43,320 bases of DNA from contig CABUAW010000016.1 of assembly GCA_902489645.1 (NCBI GenBank), forward strand, positions 1-43,320, given 5' to 3'. The stretch is from an uncultured Lachnospiraceae bacterium. Its GTDB lineage: Bacteria > Bacillota > Clostridia > Lachnospirales > Lachnospiraceae. Below the pieces are notes generated by a model that ran no database searches, was not told the origin of the DNA, and saw only the letters and a list, made by a program, of their open reading frames with translations. Positions 15,995 through 23,855 of the stretch are shown here, piece after piece. A program made the translations under genes and the position numbers. Numbering within the stretch: the stretch's first letter is position 1; every line of letters begins with the position of its first letter.

Positions 15995-16429
15995 ATGGAC
16001 CAAATCGATGCAAAACTGATTATGCTGCTGCAGCAAAATGCCCGCGTTTCTTTGAAGGAACTGGCAAAAGAGGTGTTTCTCACCACTCCCGCCGTATCTG
16101 CACGCATTGAAAAACTGGAAAAAGAAGGCATCATTACCGGGTACAGTGCAAGAATCAACCCACTCAAGCTCGGTTATCACATTACAGCTTTTGTCAATCT
16201 GGAATTACAGCCGACACAGAAAAAAGAATTTTATCCTTTTATTGAAAAAATTCCCAATGTCATCGAATGTAACTGTGTGACCGGAACCTATTCGATGTTG
16301 ATGAAAGTGGCCTTTCCAAGCACCATTGAGCTGGAAACCTTTATTGGAAAGCTTCAAAAATTCGGAAAAACTCAGACCCAAATCGTCTTTTCAACCCCGG
16401 TACAGCCGAGGGGATTACACATTAAATGA
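15995..16429 (+). CDS. Lrp/AsnC-family transcriptional regulator
   Basis: 144-residue regulator: N-terminal winged helix-turn-helix (MDQIDAKLIMLLQQNARVSLKELAKEV ... VSARIEKLEKEGIITGY) and a C-terminal RAM/AsnC ligand domain (ITAFVNLEL ... VIECNCVTGTYSMLMKVAF). Members bind amino acids and form octamers. It is divergent from aspA and shares its upstream region, suggesting aspartate- or amino-acid-dependent control of aspartase. ATG 15995 lies after AAAGGAG; a TTG six bases upstream is inferior. mscL follows after 20 bases and is probably cotranscribed. Confidence 0.92.
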   Translation: MDQIDAKLIMLLQQNARVSLKELAKEVFLTTPAVSARIEKLEKEGIITGYSARINPLKLGYHITAFVNLELQPTQKKEFYPFIEKIPNVIECNCVTGTYSMLMKVAFPSTIELETFIGKLQKFGKTQTQIVFSTPVQPRGLHIK

Positions 16430-16449
16430 AAAAATTTAAGGAGGTACTT

Positions 16450-16845
16450 ATGAAAAAATTTATTCAGGAATTCAAGTCATTCGCCCTGCGCGGAAACGTC
16501 ATGGACATGGCCATCGGTGTCCTCATCGGCGGCGCATTCTCAGGTATCGTCACATCGCTGACGGATAATTTTATCAATCCGATTATTAATGAAATCATGG
16601 GAAATGCTTCCTACACCGCAGAGGATATCGCCACATTTGGTTCCAATTTTCTTTCAGCCGTCATCAACTTCTTTATCACAGCGCTTATCCTGTTCTGTCT
16701 GTTAAAGGCCATGAACAAACTTTTGTCCATCGGACATAAACCGGAAACGCCGGCCGCTCCGACAACCAAGGTTTGTCCATACTGCAAAAGCGAAATTTCT
16801 ATCGAGGCCACACGGTGCCCGCACTGTACCTCCGAACTTTCCTAA
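16450..16845 (+). CDS. mscL: Large-conductance mechanosensitive channel MscL with C-terminal zinc ribbon
   Basis: 131-residue membrane channel that opens under membrane tension and releases solutes on osmotic downshock. N-terminal FIQEFKSFALRGNVMDMAIGVLIGGAFSGIV is the conserved S1 helix and first membrane helix; the second helix is about residues 62-86 (FLSAVINFFITALILFCLLK). After the usual region the protein ends in CPYCKSEISIEATRCPHC, two CxxC pairs forming a zinc ribbon, in place of the usual C-terminal helical bundle. ATG 16450 follows AAGGAGG; an ATG at 16426 overlaps the Lrp stop and has no site. Confidence 0.93.
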   Translation: MKKFIQEFKSFALRGNVMDMAIGVLIGGAFSGIVTSLTDNFINPIINEIMGNASYTAEDIATFGSNFLSAVINFFITALILFCLLKAMNKLLSIGHKPETPAAPTTKVCPYCKSEISIEATRCPHCTSELS

Positions 16846-16847
16846 AC

Positions 16848-16879
16848 CAAAGGGCTTTGGAATCCTCCAAAGCCCTTTG
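16848..16879. terminator. Hairpin between convergent mscL and SseB-like genes
   Basis: Perfect 13-bp stem CAAAGGGCTTTGG / CCAAAGCCCTTTG (16848-16860, 16867-16879), 6-base loop, only short T runs. Position between convergent genes suggests a bidirectional terminator. Confidence 0.7.
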
Positions 16880-16919
16880 ATGACTCTGTGTTCAAAAATC
16901 CGCCGTCCTGTTCGAATGT

Positions 16920-17672
16920 TTATGCCTGTGCCGGGCGCCCTACTTTTAACGGAAGATTTACGCCAATCGGATTGACCAGAACGCCGGCCGCATCTTTCGG
17001 TAAGAATCCGGCAATTTTCTCCGGCGTCACCATGGCTGTCCCGAACTTCGTATTCCGGTTTATCGCCTGAAACTTCTGAAACTCCTGAACATCGGTAAAA
17101 ATCGGAAGCAGGGTTTTTCCGTCTTTCTGTTTCATAATGGCAATGCCTTTATCTTCTCGAACCGCAAGGATAAACGTTCCCTCACTATAATGGGTGAGCA
17201 GTTCCTCCTGAAGCTCTCTGAGAATCTCCGTCAATTCGGTATGTGGTTTTCTTCGTAATTCCTGCATAAAATACAGCGCAGTTAAATGAAACTCCCGGTT
17301 TTCAATCCGAACTGTTCCCTCCGGCATTTTTTGATTTTCCGGCCTGCGGACCAAATCCTCCAATTGTACGGCGATTTCTGCGCCTGTGCCTTTATTTATG
17401 ACCAGACAGTTGACCCCCATCGGATACAAACCGGAATAAAATGGCAGATAATTCTTTTTTTCAATCTTAACCATCTGAACCGGATTTTCCTCAGCTATAA
17501 AACGCTGAACCGCTTCGTTTCCATCCTTCTCCTCAAAGAAGATAAAAACCTCATCATCGTAAGTTTCCGAATCACACAGCACAAAGGGCATCCGTGTGCA
17601 TTTTGAATAAATCACATAAATATTTTCCCTCTGCTGTAATTGTACAAGCACCTTTGTTTTATCGACACTCAT
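16920..17672 (-). CDS. SseB-domain protein, function unknown
   Basis: 250-residue soluble protein. The C-terminal half has the SseB N-terminal-domain pattern: GTFILAVREDKGIAIMKQKDGKTLLPIFTDVQEFQKF and then DAAGVLVNPIGVNLPL. SseB-type domains occur in type VII/ESX-linked and enhanced-serine-sensitivity proteins, but their role in clostridia is unclear. The first 120 residues (including NYLPFYSGLYPMGVNCLVIN) look like a second, diverged copy of the same beta-rich fold. No signal peptide. A Bfd-like gene lies 16 bases upstream and the two may be cotranscribed. Confidence 0.75.
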   Translation of the reverse strand: MSVDKTKVLVQLQQRENIYVIYSKCTRMPFVLCDSETYDDEVFIFFEEKDGNEAVQRFIAEENPVQMVKIEKKNYLPFYSGLYPMGVNCLVINKGTGAEIAVQLEDLVRRPENQKMPEGTVRIENREFHLTALYFMQELRRKPHTELTEILRELQEELLTHYSEGTFILAVREDKGIAIMKQKDGKTLLPIFTDVQEFQKFQAINRNTKFGTAMVTPEKIAGFLPKDAAGVLVNPIGVNLPLKVGRPAQA

Positions 17673-17688
17673 TTTTGCTTACCTCTCT

Positions 17689-17868
17689 TTAGTCCGCAAG
17701 TAATTTTTTTGTCAGTTTTTTTACTTTTTTCTTGCATTTACCGCAGGCTTTTCCCGCCTTTGTCGCCTTTTTTATATCTTTAAAAGAAGCTGCCCCAGCC
17801 TCTATGGCATCCGCAATATCCCCTTTGGTTACATGATAACAGGAACATATCTCTTTCTTACGATTCAT
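17689..17868 (-). CDS. Bfd-like [2Fe-2S]-binding protein
   Basis: 59-residue protein too short for most gene finders. It reads MNRKKEICSCYHVTKGDIAD, then a second helix AIEAGAASFKDIKKATKAG, then KACGKCKKKV, giving the four cysteines of the BFD-like [2Fe-2S] domain (CxC near the start and CxxC near residue 42) in the family's spacing. A Lys-rich tail follows. Such small domains pass electrons or act in Fe-S and iron-store metabolism. Start ATG 17868 follows CGGAGG. A shared promoter motif links it to the uracil permease gene (17921-17935). Confidence 0.85.
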   Translation of the reverse strand: MNRKKEICSCYHVTKGDIADAIEAGAASFKDIKKATKAGKACGKCKKKVKKLTKKLLAD

Positions 17869-17920
17869 AATCTTAACACCTCCGTAAACTGTTCACCATC
17901 AATTTGAGAACATCTTGCCG

Positions 17921-17935
17921 ACTGCTCACAGTATA
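17921..17935 (-). promoter_or_regulatory. TATACTGTGAGCAGT promoter/operator motif
   Basis: TATACT works as a -10 box about 60 bases before the Bfd-like start, and is fused to TGTGAGCAGT. The same 15 bases with one change stand upstream of the uracil permease gene at 23801-23815. The inverted half ACTG(T)..(A)CAGT suggests an operator overlapping the transcription start. Confidence 0.4.
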
Positions 17936-17964
17936 TCACATGTAACAGCTTTGGGGTAGTGGCT

Positions 17965-19539
17965 TTACTGTTTTCCTGCCGTTTCTTCCGGATTTTGCAC
18001 GCGGATATTTTCCAGCAGGTCAAATACCGGCCCCATGTTCTGTTTTATAAGCTGTTTTTGTACCTGATACAGATGACAGTATTTCTCCGTATTTTCTTTT
18101 TCCGGATAATAGGTCTTTTTAATTTCCAGATAGCTTTCCAGATGTTCTTTGACCTCCGGAATATCTCCGGCCGCATAAGCCCCGAACATACAGTTAATAA
18201 CCACGGCCCCTCCCGCATTTTTAAATGTGATAACTTTACTGTCCAGCATATCTGATTTCATCTGATTCCACAAATCATCCCGGCTGCCGCCCTCAGTAAT
18301 GGCAACCCGGCTCAAATCCACTCCTGCGCTCCGGTAAATGTCCGTAATCTCCATATAATCATAGCCAATGGCCTCCAGCACCGCCCGCCAAAGCACGGTT
18401 TGGTCCGTGTCCAACGTCATATTTAAAAAGCAGCCGCAAGCGTTGGCAATTTCTCCCATGCCTCCGGTCAGATATGGTAAAAACAACACGCCGTTGGCTC
18501 CGACAGGAACTGCTCTGGCCCCCGCGCTCAAATCCTGATAATAGTCGCCGTCCGCTTCCTTTTTACAAATATTGTCTTTAAACCAGCGCAGCGCCAGGCC
18601 TCCGGTGCGGATAAAGCCCCAGTAAAAATAAGTTCCCGGCAATGTCCCGCTGTTAAAAATCAGTCCGCTTCCCCTCCGGCTCAGCTCCGGCACAATGCCG
18701 TCCGTCGATACACAGAACATGGCGCAGGTTCCGGCCACATCGACCGCATGACCCGCCTCTAAAATACCGCTTCCAATCATGGACTGCATCGTATCTCCGG
18801 CCCCGGCGCAAATCGGAATTCCGGCCGGGAACCCGGTTTCCGCCGCCGCTTCTTCCGTCAGTCTGCCGACAATATCCCACGGTTTCACAATCTTCGGCAT
18901 ATATTTCATATCCAGATTCAAAATATCCAACTGTTCCTTGGACCATTCTTTTTTATAAACATTATATCCAAGGCCCCAGCCCGACATGGCGCCCCAGTCC
19001 ACAAACATTTCATCGGCGGAAAGTCCGGCCAGATGGGCCAGAATATACGGCGCATTATGAATAAACTTGGCGCCCTTTTCCTGAAATTCTTTACTGTTCT
19101 CCAAAAACCACCGGGCAAACATGGCCGGAAACATGCAATTGGCTTCCGCATTTCCCGTTTCCTTCCCCCAAATATCCAAATCCATCGCATTAATTGCCTG
19201 AACGTCCTTCGCCGTCCGTGAATCCAGATAATTAATATACGGTGTTATGGCATTTCCGTCCCTATCCACGCCGGCAATACCACAAATGATACCATCGCCC
19301 ATGATGGACCGGATGCCCTCCACCGAAAGGCCCTTCACTTTCATCTGTTCCGAACATTCTTTCATACACGCTTTCGCAAGCTGCAAATATTCATCCACAT
19401 CCATCTCCACCCATCCCGGATTCGGATAAAATAAGGTCGTCGGCTTGCTAGCCGAAGCCACACATTCCATCGCCTCATTGCAAATGACTACCTTAACGCT
19501 CTGTGTTCCCGCATCAAACCCTACATAATACTTTTCCAT
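17965..19539 (-). CDS. FGGY-family carbohydrate kinase under an FMN riboswitch
   Basis: 524-residue sugar kinase of the xylulokinase-like FGGY family, which phosphorylates pentuloses or polyols with ATP. N-terminal phosphate loop YYVGFDAGTQSVKVVI; substrate-side segments NYLDSRTAKDV and CAGAGDTMQSMIGSG (Asp as candidate general base); second ATP-side signature ITEGGSRDDLWNQMKSDML. Length is normal. The true substrate is unknown; xylulose, ribulose or a polyol are all possible. ATG 19539 lies after AAAGGAGCAGGG; the upstream ATG at 19563 overlaps that site. An FMN riboswitch and terminator stand immediately upstream, a unusual controller for this family. Confidence 0.88.
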   Translation of the reverse strand: MEKYYVGFDAGTQSVKVVICNEAMECVASASKPTTLFYPNPGWVEMDVDEYLQLAKACMKECSEQMKVKGLSVEGIRSIMGDGIICGIAGVDRDGNAITPYINYLDSRTAKDVQAINAMDLDIWGKETGNAEANCMFPAMFARWFLENSKEFQEKGAKFIHNAPYILAHLAGLSADEMFVDWGAMSGWGLGYNVYKKEWSKEQLDILNLDMKYMPKIVKPWDIVGRLTEEAAAETGFPAGIPICAGAGDTMQSMIGSGILEAGHAVDVAGTCAMFCVSTDGIVPELSRRGSGLIFNSGTLPGTYFYWGFIRTGGLALRWFKDNICKKEADGDYYQDLSAGARAVPVGANGVLFLPYLTGGMGEIANACGCFLNMTLDTDQTVLWRAVLEAIGYDYMEITDIYRSAGVDLSRVAITEGGSRDDLWNQMKSDMLDSKVITFKNAGGAVVINCMFGAYAAGDIPEVKEHLESYLEIKKTYYPEKENTEKYCHLYQVQKQLIKQNMGPVFDLLENIRVQNPEETAGKQ

Positions 19540-19590
19540 TTCGCCCTGCTCCTTTCCAATCATGAAACCGTCCGCAGCCTATGATGCTCC

Positions 19591-19632
19591 AAAATCAGAA
19601 AAAGCCCTGAATATAAACATACTCAGAGCTTT
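19591..19632 (-). terminator. Terminator of the FMN riboswitch expression platform
   Basis: AAAGCTCTGA pairs with TCAGGGCTTT (10 bp with one G-U pair; 19632-19623 with 19610-19601) followed by TTTTTCTGATTTT on the minus strand. It lies 29 bases after the aptamer and about 60 before the kinase start, the place expected for FMN-induced termination. Confidence 0.85.
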
Positions 19633-19661
19633 CTAACATTAAAAATAAACATGACATTTAC

Positions 19662-19770
19662 TTTCTTCTCTCATCCAGACTATACTGTCGGTTTCGGAAT
19701 CTCACCGAATCATGCCTTCCGGCTCGCGGACTTTACCGCCGGTAGGGACTTGCACCCTGCCCTGAAGAAA
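19662..19770 (-). promoter_or_regulatory. FMN riboswitch (RFN element) upstream of FGGY kinase
   Basis: On the minus strand all conserved RFN blocks are present in order: P1 5' strand TTTCTTC, AGGGCAGGGTG, CCCTACCGGCGGT, GTCCGCGAGCC, GATTCGGTGAGATTCCG, CCGACAGTATAGTCTGGATG and P1 3' strand GAAGAAA. P1 closes with seven base pairs. The element binds flavin mononucleotide and normally turns off riboflavin synthesis or uptake genes. Here it starts one base after the merR stop codon, has its own promoter inside that gene, and leads only to the FGGY kinase. Confidence 0.96.
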
Positions 19771-19771
19771 T

Positions 19772-20539
19772 TTAACTGCCTTTATTATACACCACCTTCA
19801 CCGCATTGGCAAGCAATTCGGCACAGCCCGGCACCTCACGGTCGTAATAGGATTTAAACCTTTCGTCTGCCGCATACATCGCCGCAATGCTCTTGTGAAT
19901 TTCCGGCGTATATTGTTTTAACATCATTTGAAGCCATTCTTTGTGAAGGGCCACTATTTTCCCGGCCTCACCGTCGGCCGGATTTATCCCATCCAGAACG
20001 GCCCGCTGCAGGGCTTCCTTTATCTCTTTCTCCAAAGCCTTAAAATGCTTCCATTCCTCTTCGGACATATCCATTAATTTCCGGTTTGAAGCCGCCATCG
20101 CATCATCTCCGTATCTTTCCCGGATTTCCTCACCATATTTTTCTTCATTTTCATGAATCAGGCCTTCTTTAAATACCCGGAACTTTTCACTGTCTTTCAT
20201 CTCACACTCTCCTTTCACTGACCCAAGAGTCTGCCTGACGGTCAAAATCAGAGATTCGATATGCTGCCTCTGATTTTCCAGCGTCACAAGATGTTCCTCC
20301 AATGCCTTTACAATATCAAAATCCTCCTCATAAATAATTTTTTGAATCTGTTTTAAATCAAAGCCGCGCTCCCTGTAGAATAAAATCTGCTGCAGAACAG
20401 CCACTTCGAAATCCCCATAAAACCGGTATCCGGCATCATTTACATACGAAGGCCTCAAAAGCCCGATTTCATCATAATACCGCAGAGTGCGTGTACTCAC
20501 TCCGGCCAGTTCCGACAGTTCTCTGATACTGTAAGTCAT
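19772..20539 (-). CDS. MerR-family regulator with TipAS-like effector domain
   Basis: 255-residue activator of the TipA type. N-terminal winged helix MTYSIRELSELAGVSTRTLRYYDEIGLLRPSYVNDAGYRFY, a coiled-coil dimer helix (about 85-110, EEHLVTLENQRQHIESL), and a C-terminal TipAS domain (about 118-250; KYGEEIRERYG, MSEEEWKHFKALEKEI, HKEWL, YAADERFKSYYD). TipAS domains capture antibiotics or other small molecules. ATG 20539 is used because the upstream ATG (20548) directly abuts GGGAG. A 19-bp-spacer promoter with a dyad stands upstream, typical of MerR autoregulation. Confidence 0.92.
   Translation of the reverse strand: MTYSIRELSELAGVSTRTLRYYDEIGLLRPSYVNDAGYRFYGDFEVAVLQQILFYRERGFDLKQIQKIIYEEDFDIVKALEEHLVTLENQRQHIESLILTVRQTLGSVKGECEMKDSEKFRVFKEGLIHENEEKYGEEIRERYGDDAMAASNRKLMDMSEEEWKHFKALEKEIKEALQRAVLDGINPADGEAGKIVALHKEWLQMMLKQYTPEIHKSIAAMYAADERFKSYYDREVPGCAELLANAVKVVYNKGS
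19784..19812 (-). promoter_or_regulatory. Promoter of the FMN riboswitch, inside the merR gene
   Basis: TTGCCA (19812-19807), 17-bp spacer, perfect TATAAT (19789-19784). It is embedded in the last 15 codons of the TipA-like gene; the expected start falls a few bases before the aptamer, so the riboswitch transcript is independent of merR. Confidence 0.8.
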
Positions 20540-20566
20540 TTTCCTCATCTCCCTTGGTGTAAATCC

Positions 20567-20597
20567 AGCATAACCCTTGACGTAACGTCAAAGTCAA
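20567..20597 (-). promoter_or_regulatory. MerR-type promoter with dyad in a 19-bp spacer
   Basis: TTGACT (20597-20592), 19-bp spacer, TATGCT (20572-20567). The spacer holds the perfect dyad TTGACGT-T-ACGTCAA (20577-20591). Over-long 19-20 bp spacers with a central dyad are the hallmark of promoters twisted open by MerR proteins, so the TipA-like protein probably controls its own gene here. Confidence 0.8.
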
Positions 20598-21499
20598 GAA
20601 GATATTTCATGTTTTTTTCCCGGCACTCTCCCTTCGGAAATAAACAGTCCGGCCAGCGTCAGAAGCGTCCCGGCCCCCGACATCCAGGTCATTTGCTCAT
20701 GCAATATCAACGCGGAGGTCAAAACCGTAATGACCGGAACCATATAGATATAGACGCTGGTCTTTACCGCTCCGAGAATTTTTACGGCAAAATTCCAGGT
20801 GACAAAACAGAGCGCCGATGCGCCAAGACCAAGATAAATAATATTTAATAAATACACCGGATGGGTAAACCGCTGCAATTCCAACCGGAAATCAAAGAAA
20901 AACAGCGTTGGCAGCATAAATAAAATACCATAAAAAAATATTCTGCGCGTTGTGAGAATCGCCGGATACCCAAATCCGGCAATTCTTTTCGTTAAAATAG
21001 AATACAGCGCCCATACGAAAGCGGCCAGCACAGCCAACACATCGCCGACCGGATTTAAAGCCATCGACACACCGTTAAAACTGATACAGCAAATCCCCGC
21101 CATGGCGACAAGAAAACCAATAAAAAAGCCTGCCCCCAGTTTTTCTTCCTGTTTTCCAAATAAATGAGATAAAATGGCCGTAAAAAAAGGCGCCACCGAA
21201 ATAATAACGCCGACATTCTGGGCCAATGTATAGGTCAGCGCAATATTCTCCAAAAGATAATAAAAGCAAATTCCGCACAGGCCCGCCCCCGCAAACGTCA
21301 GCTCCTGTTTAACACCGGAGGCCTTCATTCGTTTCGGGGCGGCCAGAATCAGCGCCAGAAATCCCAGGATAAATCGAAAAAATAAAATTTCTACCGGCAA
21401 AAATCCGGTCAGCAGGATTTTCGTCGAGATAAATGTCGTTCCCCAGATGACGATGGTTATTAACGCCGCCCCATGTCCGGCCGTCAATTTATGCTCCAT
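20594..21499 (-). CDS. EamA/DMT-family transporter
   Basis: 301-residue integral membrane protein with ten predicted helices arranged as two EamA repeats (residues about 8-140 and 150-290). The first repeat opens ALITIVIWGTTFISTKILL, the second VLAVLAAFVWALYSILTKR, both with the W-G-x-x-F/Y pattern of drug/metabolite exporters. The substrate cannot be told from sequence; family members export amino acids, nucleosides or drugs. The gene overlaps the upstream AraC-type regulator by 11 bases, so the two form one unit and the regulator probably controls export. Confidence 0.88.
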   Translation of the reverse strand: MEHKLTAGHGAALITIVIWGTTFISTKILLTGFLPVEILFFRFILGFLALILAAPKRMKASGVKQELTFAGAGLCGICFYYLLENIALTYTLAQNVGVIISVAPFFTAILSHLFGKQEEKLGAGFFIGFLVAMAGICCISFNGVSMALNPVGDVLAVLAAFVWALYSILTKRIAGFGYPAILTTRRIFFYGILFMLPTLFFFDFRLELQRFTHPVYLLNIIYLGLGASALCFVTWNFAVKILGAVKTSVYIYMVPVITVLTSALILHEQMTWMSGAGTLLTLAGLFISEGRVPGKKHEISS

Positions 21500-22361
21500 G
21501 CTTTTTTCCTCCGCCAGTTTTTTTGCTCATACACATCCCACTCTCCCGCCGGGGCACAAATATTTCCCGATAAGCGCCGGGAGCCAGCCCGATAAACCGG
21601 GTAAAATAGTTGGTAAAATGACTCTGGTCCGAAAATCCGGTACTCATAGCCGCCTCGACCGTCGAAACACCCTTTTCCAGTAATTGTTTCGCCTTATTCA
21701 CCCGAAAAGCTTCCAGATACCGGTACGGAGTAACTCCCTTGGACTTTGTAAACGCACGAAGGAGCGTGGATTTACTCAGACCCGTATAATGGCATATCTG
21801 GTTCAGCTCAATCCGCTCTGAATAGTGATTTTCTATAAAATCGCAGGCCCTTTCAATCTCTTCCCGACATTCGGGTATGCACTTTTCAAAAGGCTGCCCA
21901 TAATTTTCCATGAGAAATGAAAGCAGCAGCCACAGGTTTTCCTCTTTTCCAAAGGCATTTTCCTCATTCATAATCATCTGATGAAGATTCCTCAAATACC
22001 AAACTGCCGTTTTATCCCCAATCACATTTTCCGAAAATCCCGGTAATTCCCGCTTTCCGGTGATTTCTTTAGCCAAATCCAGCATTACGGTTTTAGAAAT
22101 ATTTAATCCCCGGTAATCCATGGCCGCATCATCCGCCTGGGTGCAGCCATGATTATCTCCCGGATTCAACAGCAGCATCTGGTCTTTTCCCATTATATAT
22201 TGTCTGTTCCTGCACGAAAGACGCCGCCGCCCGTTTTCCATCAGTCCAAACACATAATGCTCATGAAAATGATTGGGAAAGGGTTTTTCCGTTCCCTGAA
22301 AATAATAGGCTTCAATGCGCAGCTCTTCGTCATAAACAATTGTGCGAACTTCCTTTTTCAT
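21489..22361 (-). CDS. AraC-family regulator with N-terminal cupin domain
   Basis: 290-residue regulator. Residues 1-150 form an AraC-type cupin ligand domain (NHFHEHYVFGLMENGRR ... LLNPGDNHGCTQADDAAMDYRGLNI); residues about 185-285 carry two helix-turn-helix motifs (LNQICHYTGLSKSTLLRAFTK and VEAAMSTGFSDQSHFTNYF) ending in the family signature FTRFIGLAPGAYRE. The layout is that of AraC regulators linked to EamA exporters, where an amino acid or related ligand induces export. GAGGAGG precedes the start. It overlaps the exporter gene by 11 bases. Confidence 0.92.
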   Translation of the reverse strand: MKKEVRTIVYDEELRIEAYYFQGTEKPFPNHFHEHYVFGLMENGRRRLSCRNRQYIMGKDQMLLLNPGDNHGCTQADDAAMDYRGLNISKTVMLDLAKEITGKRELPGFSENVIGDKTAVWYLRNLHQMIMNEENAFGKEENLWLLLSFLMENYGQPFEKCIPECREEIERACDFIENHYSERIELNQICHYTGLSKSTLLRAFTKSKGVTPYRYLEAFRVNKAKQLLEKGVSTVEAAMSTGFSDQSHFTNYFTRFIGLAPGAYREIFVPRRESGMCMSKKTGGGKKHGA

Positions 22362-22440
22362 CTGCCGTCCTCCTCACTGAAACCTATTGTATCACTCAAA
22401 ACCTGTCAAAGGCTTGTAAAATATCTTCATTTAAGAGAGA

Positions 22441-22477
22441 AACAAGCCGCCGCACGAATACTTTTCCGCACGACGGC
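22441..22477 (-). terminator. Likely terminator of uracil permease gene
   Basis: On the minus strand GCCGTCGTGCG pairs with CGTGCGGCGGC (11 bp with G-U pairs), loop of 10, then TTGTTTCTCTCTT. It lies just after the permease stop codon. Confidence 0.65.
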
Positions 22478-22493
22478 CCCATTATTCTGAATA

Positions 22494-23756
22494 TTATTCT
22501 TCATCTCTGTCATTGGTCAATTTTAATTTATCAAGCACATAAAATATAAGACTCAATGCCATCGCTACGATACAGGCCAGTACCATACCGGTCAACTGGA
22601 TATTTCCAAATTTTACGGCGATGCCGGAAAGACCCGTAACAAAAACAACGGAGGTTAAGGTCAGATTTCTGGAACGGCCATAATCGACCTGGGAATCAAC
22701 CAAAATCCGGATACCGGAAGCGCCTATCATTCCGTAAAGCAAAAATGAAATGCCGCCGATGACCGGTCCGGGAATGGTCTGAATCAGCATGGAAAGTTTG
22801 CCTACAAAGGAACATACGATAGACAAAATCGCTGCTCCGGCGATAACCTGCACACTATATACCTTCGTCACCGCCATGACGCCGATATTTTCACCATAGG
22901 TTGTGGTAGGTACGGAGCCAATCAGACCGGAAATCATAGTAGACAAATTGTCGCCCAACAGTGAACGATGAAGTCCCGGGTCCTTGAGCAAATCCCGTCC
23001 GACAATCTTACTTGTAACTACCTGGTGGCCAATATGCTCCGAAGCGATGACAAGAATTACCGGTAAAATCGTGACAATTGCCTCCGCACTGAACTTCGGC
23101 GCCTGGAAATTCGGAACGGCAAACCACGGTGCGGCGGCAATGGCCTCAAAATCCACAATACCGCAGGCCAGCGCCGCCACATATCCGGCAATGACCGCAA
23201 TCAAAATCGGTATAACCGATAAAAAGCCGCGGAATACAATATTTCCGAAAATAGCTACGCCCAAAGTCACCAGAAATACAATCACATTGGCAGGCACTAT
23301 AACCTCATCCAGCAATCCGGCATTGCTCGCCGCATTCCCTGACAATTCAAGGCCAATCAGCGCCACAACCGGGCCCATGGCCGCCGGAGGAAGTACAATA
23401 TCAATCCAATCCGAACCAAATTTATAAATAATCAGTGCCAGTACGCAGCCGCAGAAGCCGACGGCCACAAAACCGCCCAGGGCATATGCATACCCCATCT
23501 TACTGATGACAATTCCGGCCGGCGCCAGGAAAGCAAAGCTGGAACCCAGATAGGCCGGCGCCTTTCCTTTCGTAATGGCAATAAACAACAGTGTTCCCAC
23601 GCCATTCATAAACAAAACGATGGCCGGGCTGATTCCGAATAAAAACGGTACCAGCACAGAGGCGCCAAACATGGCAAACATGTGCTGTATACTCAGCGGA
23701 ACCAATAATTTAAAAGGCACCTTTTCCTCTACCTGAATAATTCTTCTGCTCTCCAT
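22494..23756 (-). CDS. uraA: Uracil/xanthine permease (NCS2 family, UraA-like)
   Basis: 420-residue membrane transporter with about 14 helices of the NCS2/UraA fold. Marker segments are LSIQHMFAMFGASVLVPFL at the N terminus, AYLGSSFAFLAPAG, PPAAMGPVVALIGLELSGNAA, the substrate-site segment ILVIASEHIGHQ (Glu and His), and TTTYGENIGVMAVTKVYS. It probably imports uracil with protons for pyrimidine salvage; xanthine transport cannot be excluded. ATG 23756 follows GGGAGG; the longer reading has no site. Upstream the -10 box is fused to a motif shared with the Bfd-like gene. Confidence 0.92.
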   Translation of the reverse strand: MESRRIIQVEEKVPFKLLVPLSIQHMFAMFGASVLVPFLFGISPAIVLFMNGVGTLLFIAITKGKAPAYLGSSFAFLAPAGIVISKMGYAYALGGFVAVGFCGCVLALIIYKFGSDWIDIVLPPAAMGPVVALIGLELSGNAASNAGLLDEVIVPANVIVFLVTLGVAIFGNIVFRGFLSVIPILIAVIAGYVAALACGIVDFEAIAAAPWFAVPNFQAPKFSAEAIVTILPVILVIASEHIGHQVVTSKIVGRDLLKDPGLHRSLLGDNLSTMISGLIGSVPTTTYGENIGVMAVTKVYSVQVIAGAAILSIVCSFVGKLSMLIQTIPGPVIGGISFLLYGMIGASGIRILVDSQVDYGRSRNLTLTSVVFVTGLSGIAVKFGNIQLTGMVLACIVAMALSLIFYVLDKLKLTNDRDEE

Positions 23757-23800
23757 TGATTTTCCTCCCTTGTTAAAGTCTGCCCACAATATACCTCATA

Positions 23801-23815
23801 ACTGTTCACAGTATA
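23801..23815 (-). promoter_or_regulatory. TATACTGTGAACAGT promoter/operator motif
   Basis: TATACT with upstream TGG makes an extended -10 box for uraA; the joined ACTGT-GA-ACAGT is a dyad across the start region. It matches 17921-17935 at 14 of 15 positions, suggesting one regulator for both genes. Confidence 0.45.
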
Positions 23816-23855
23816 CCATAGAAAATCAAAGATTGGAATTACAGAATATTGATTT

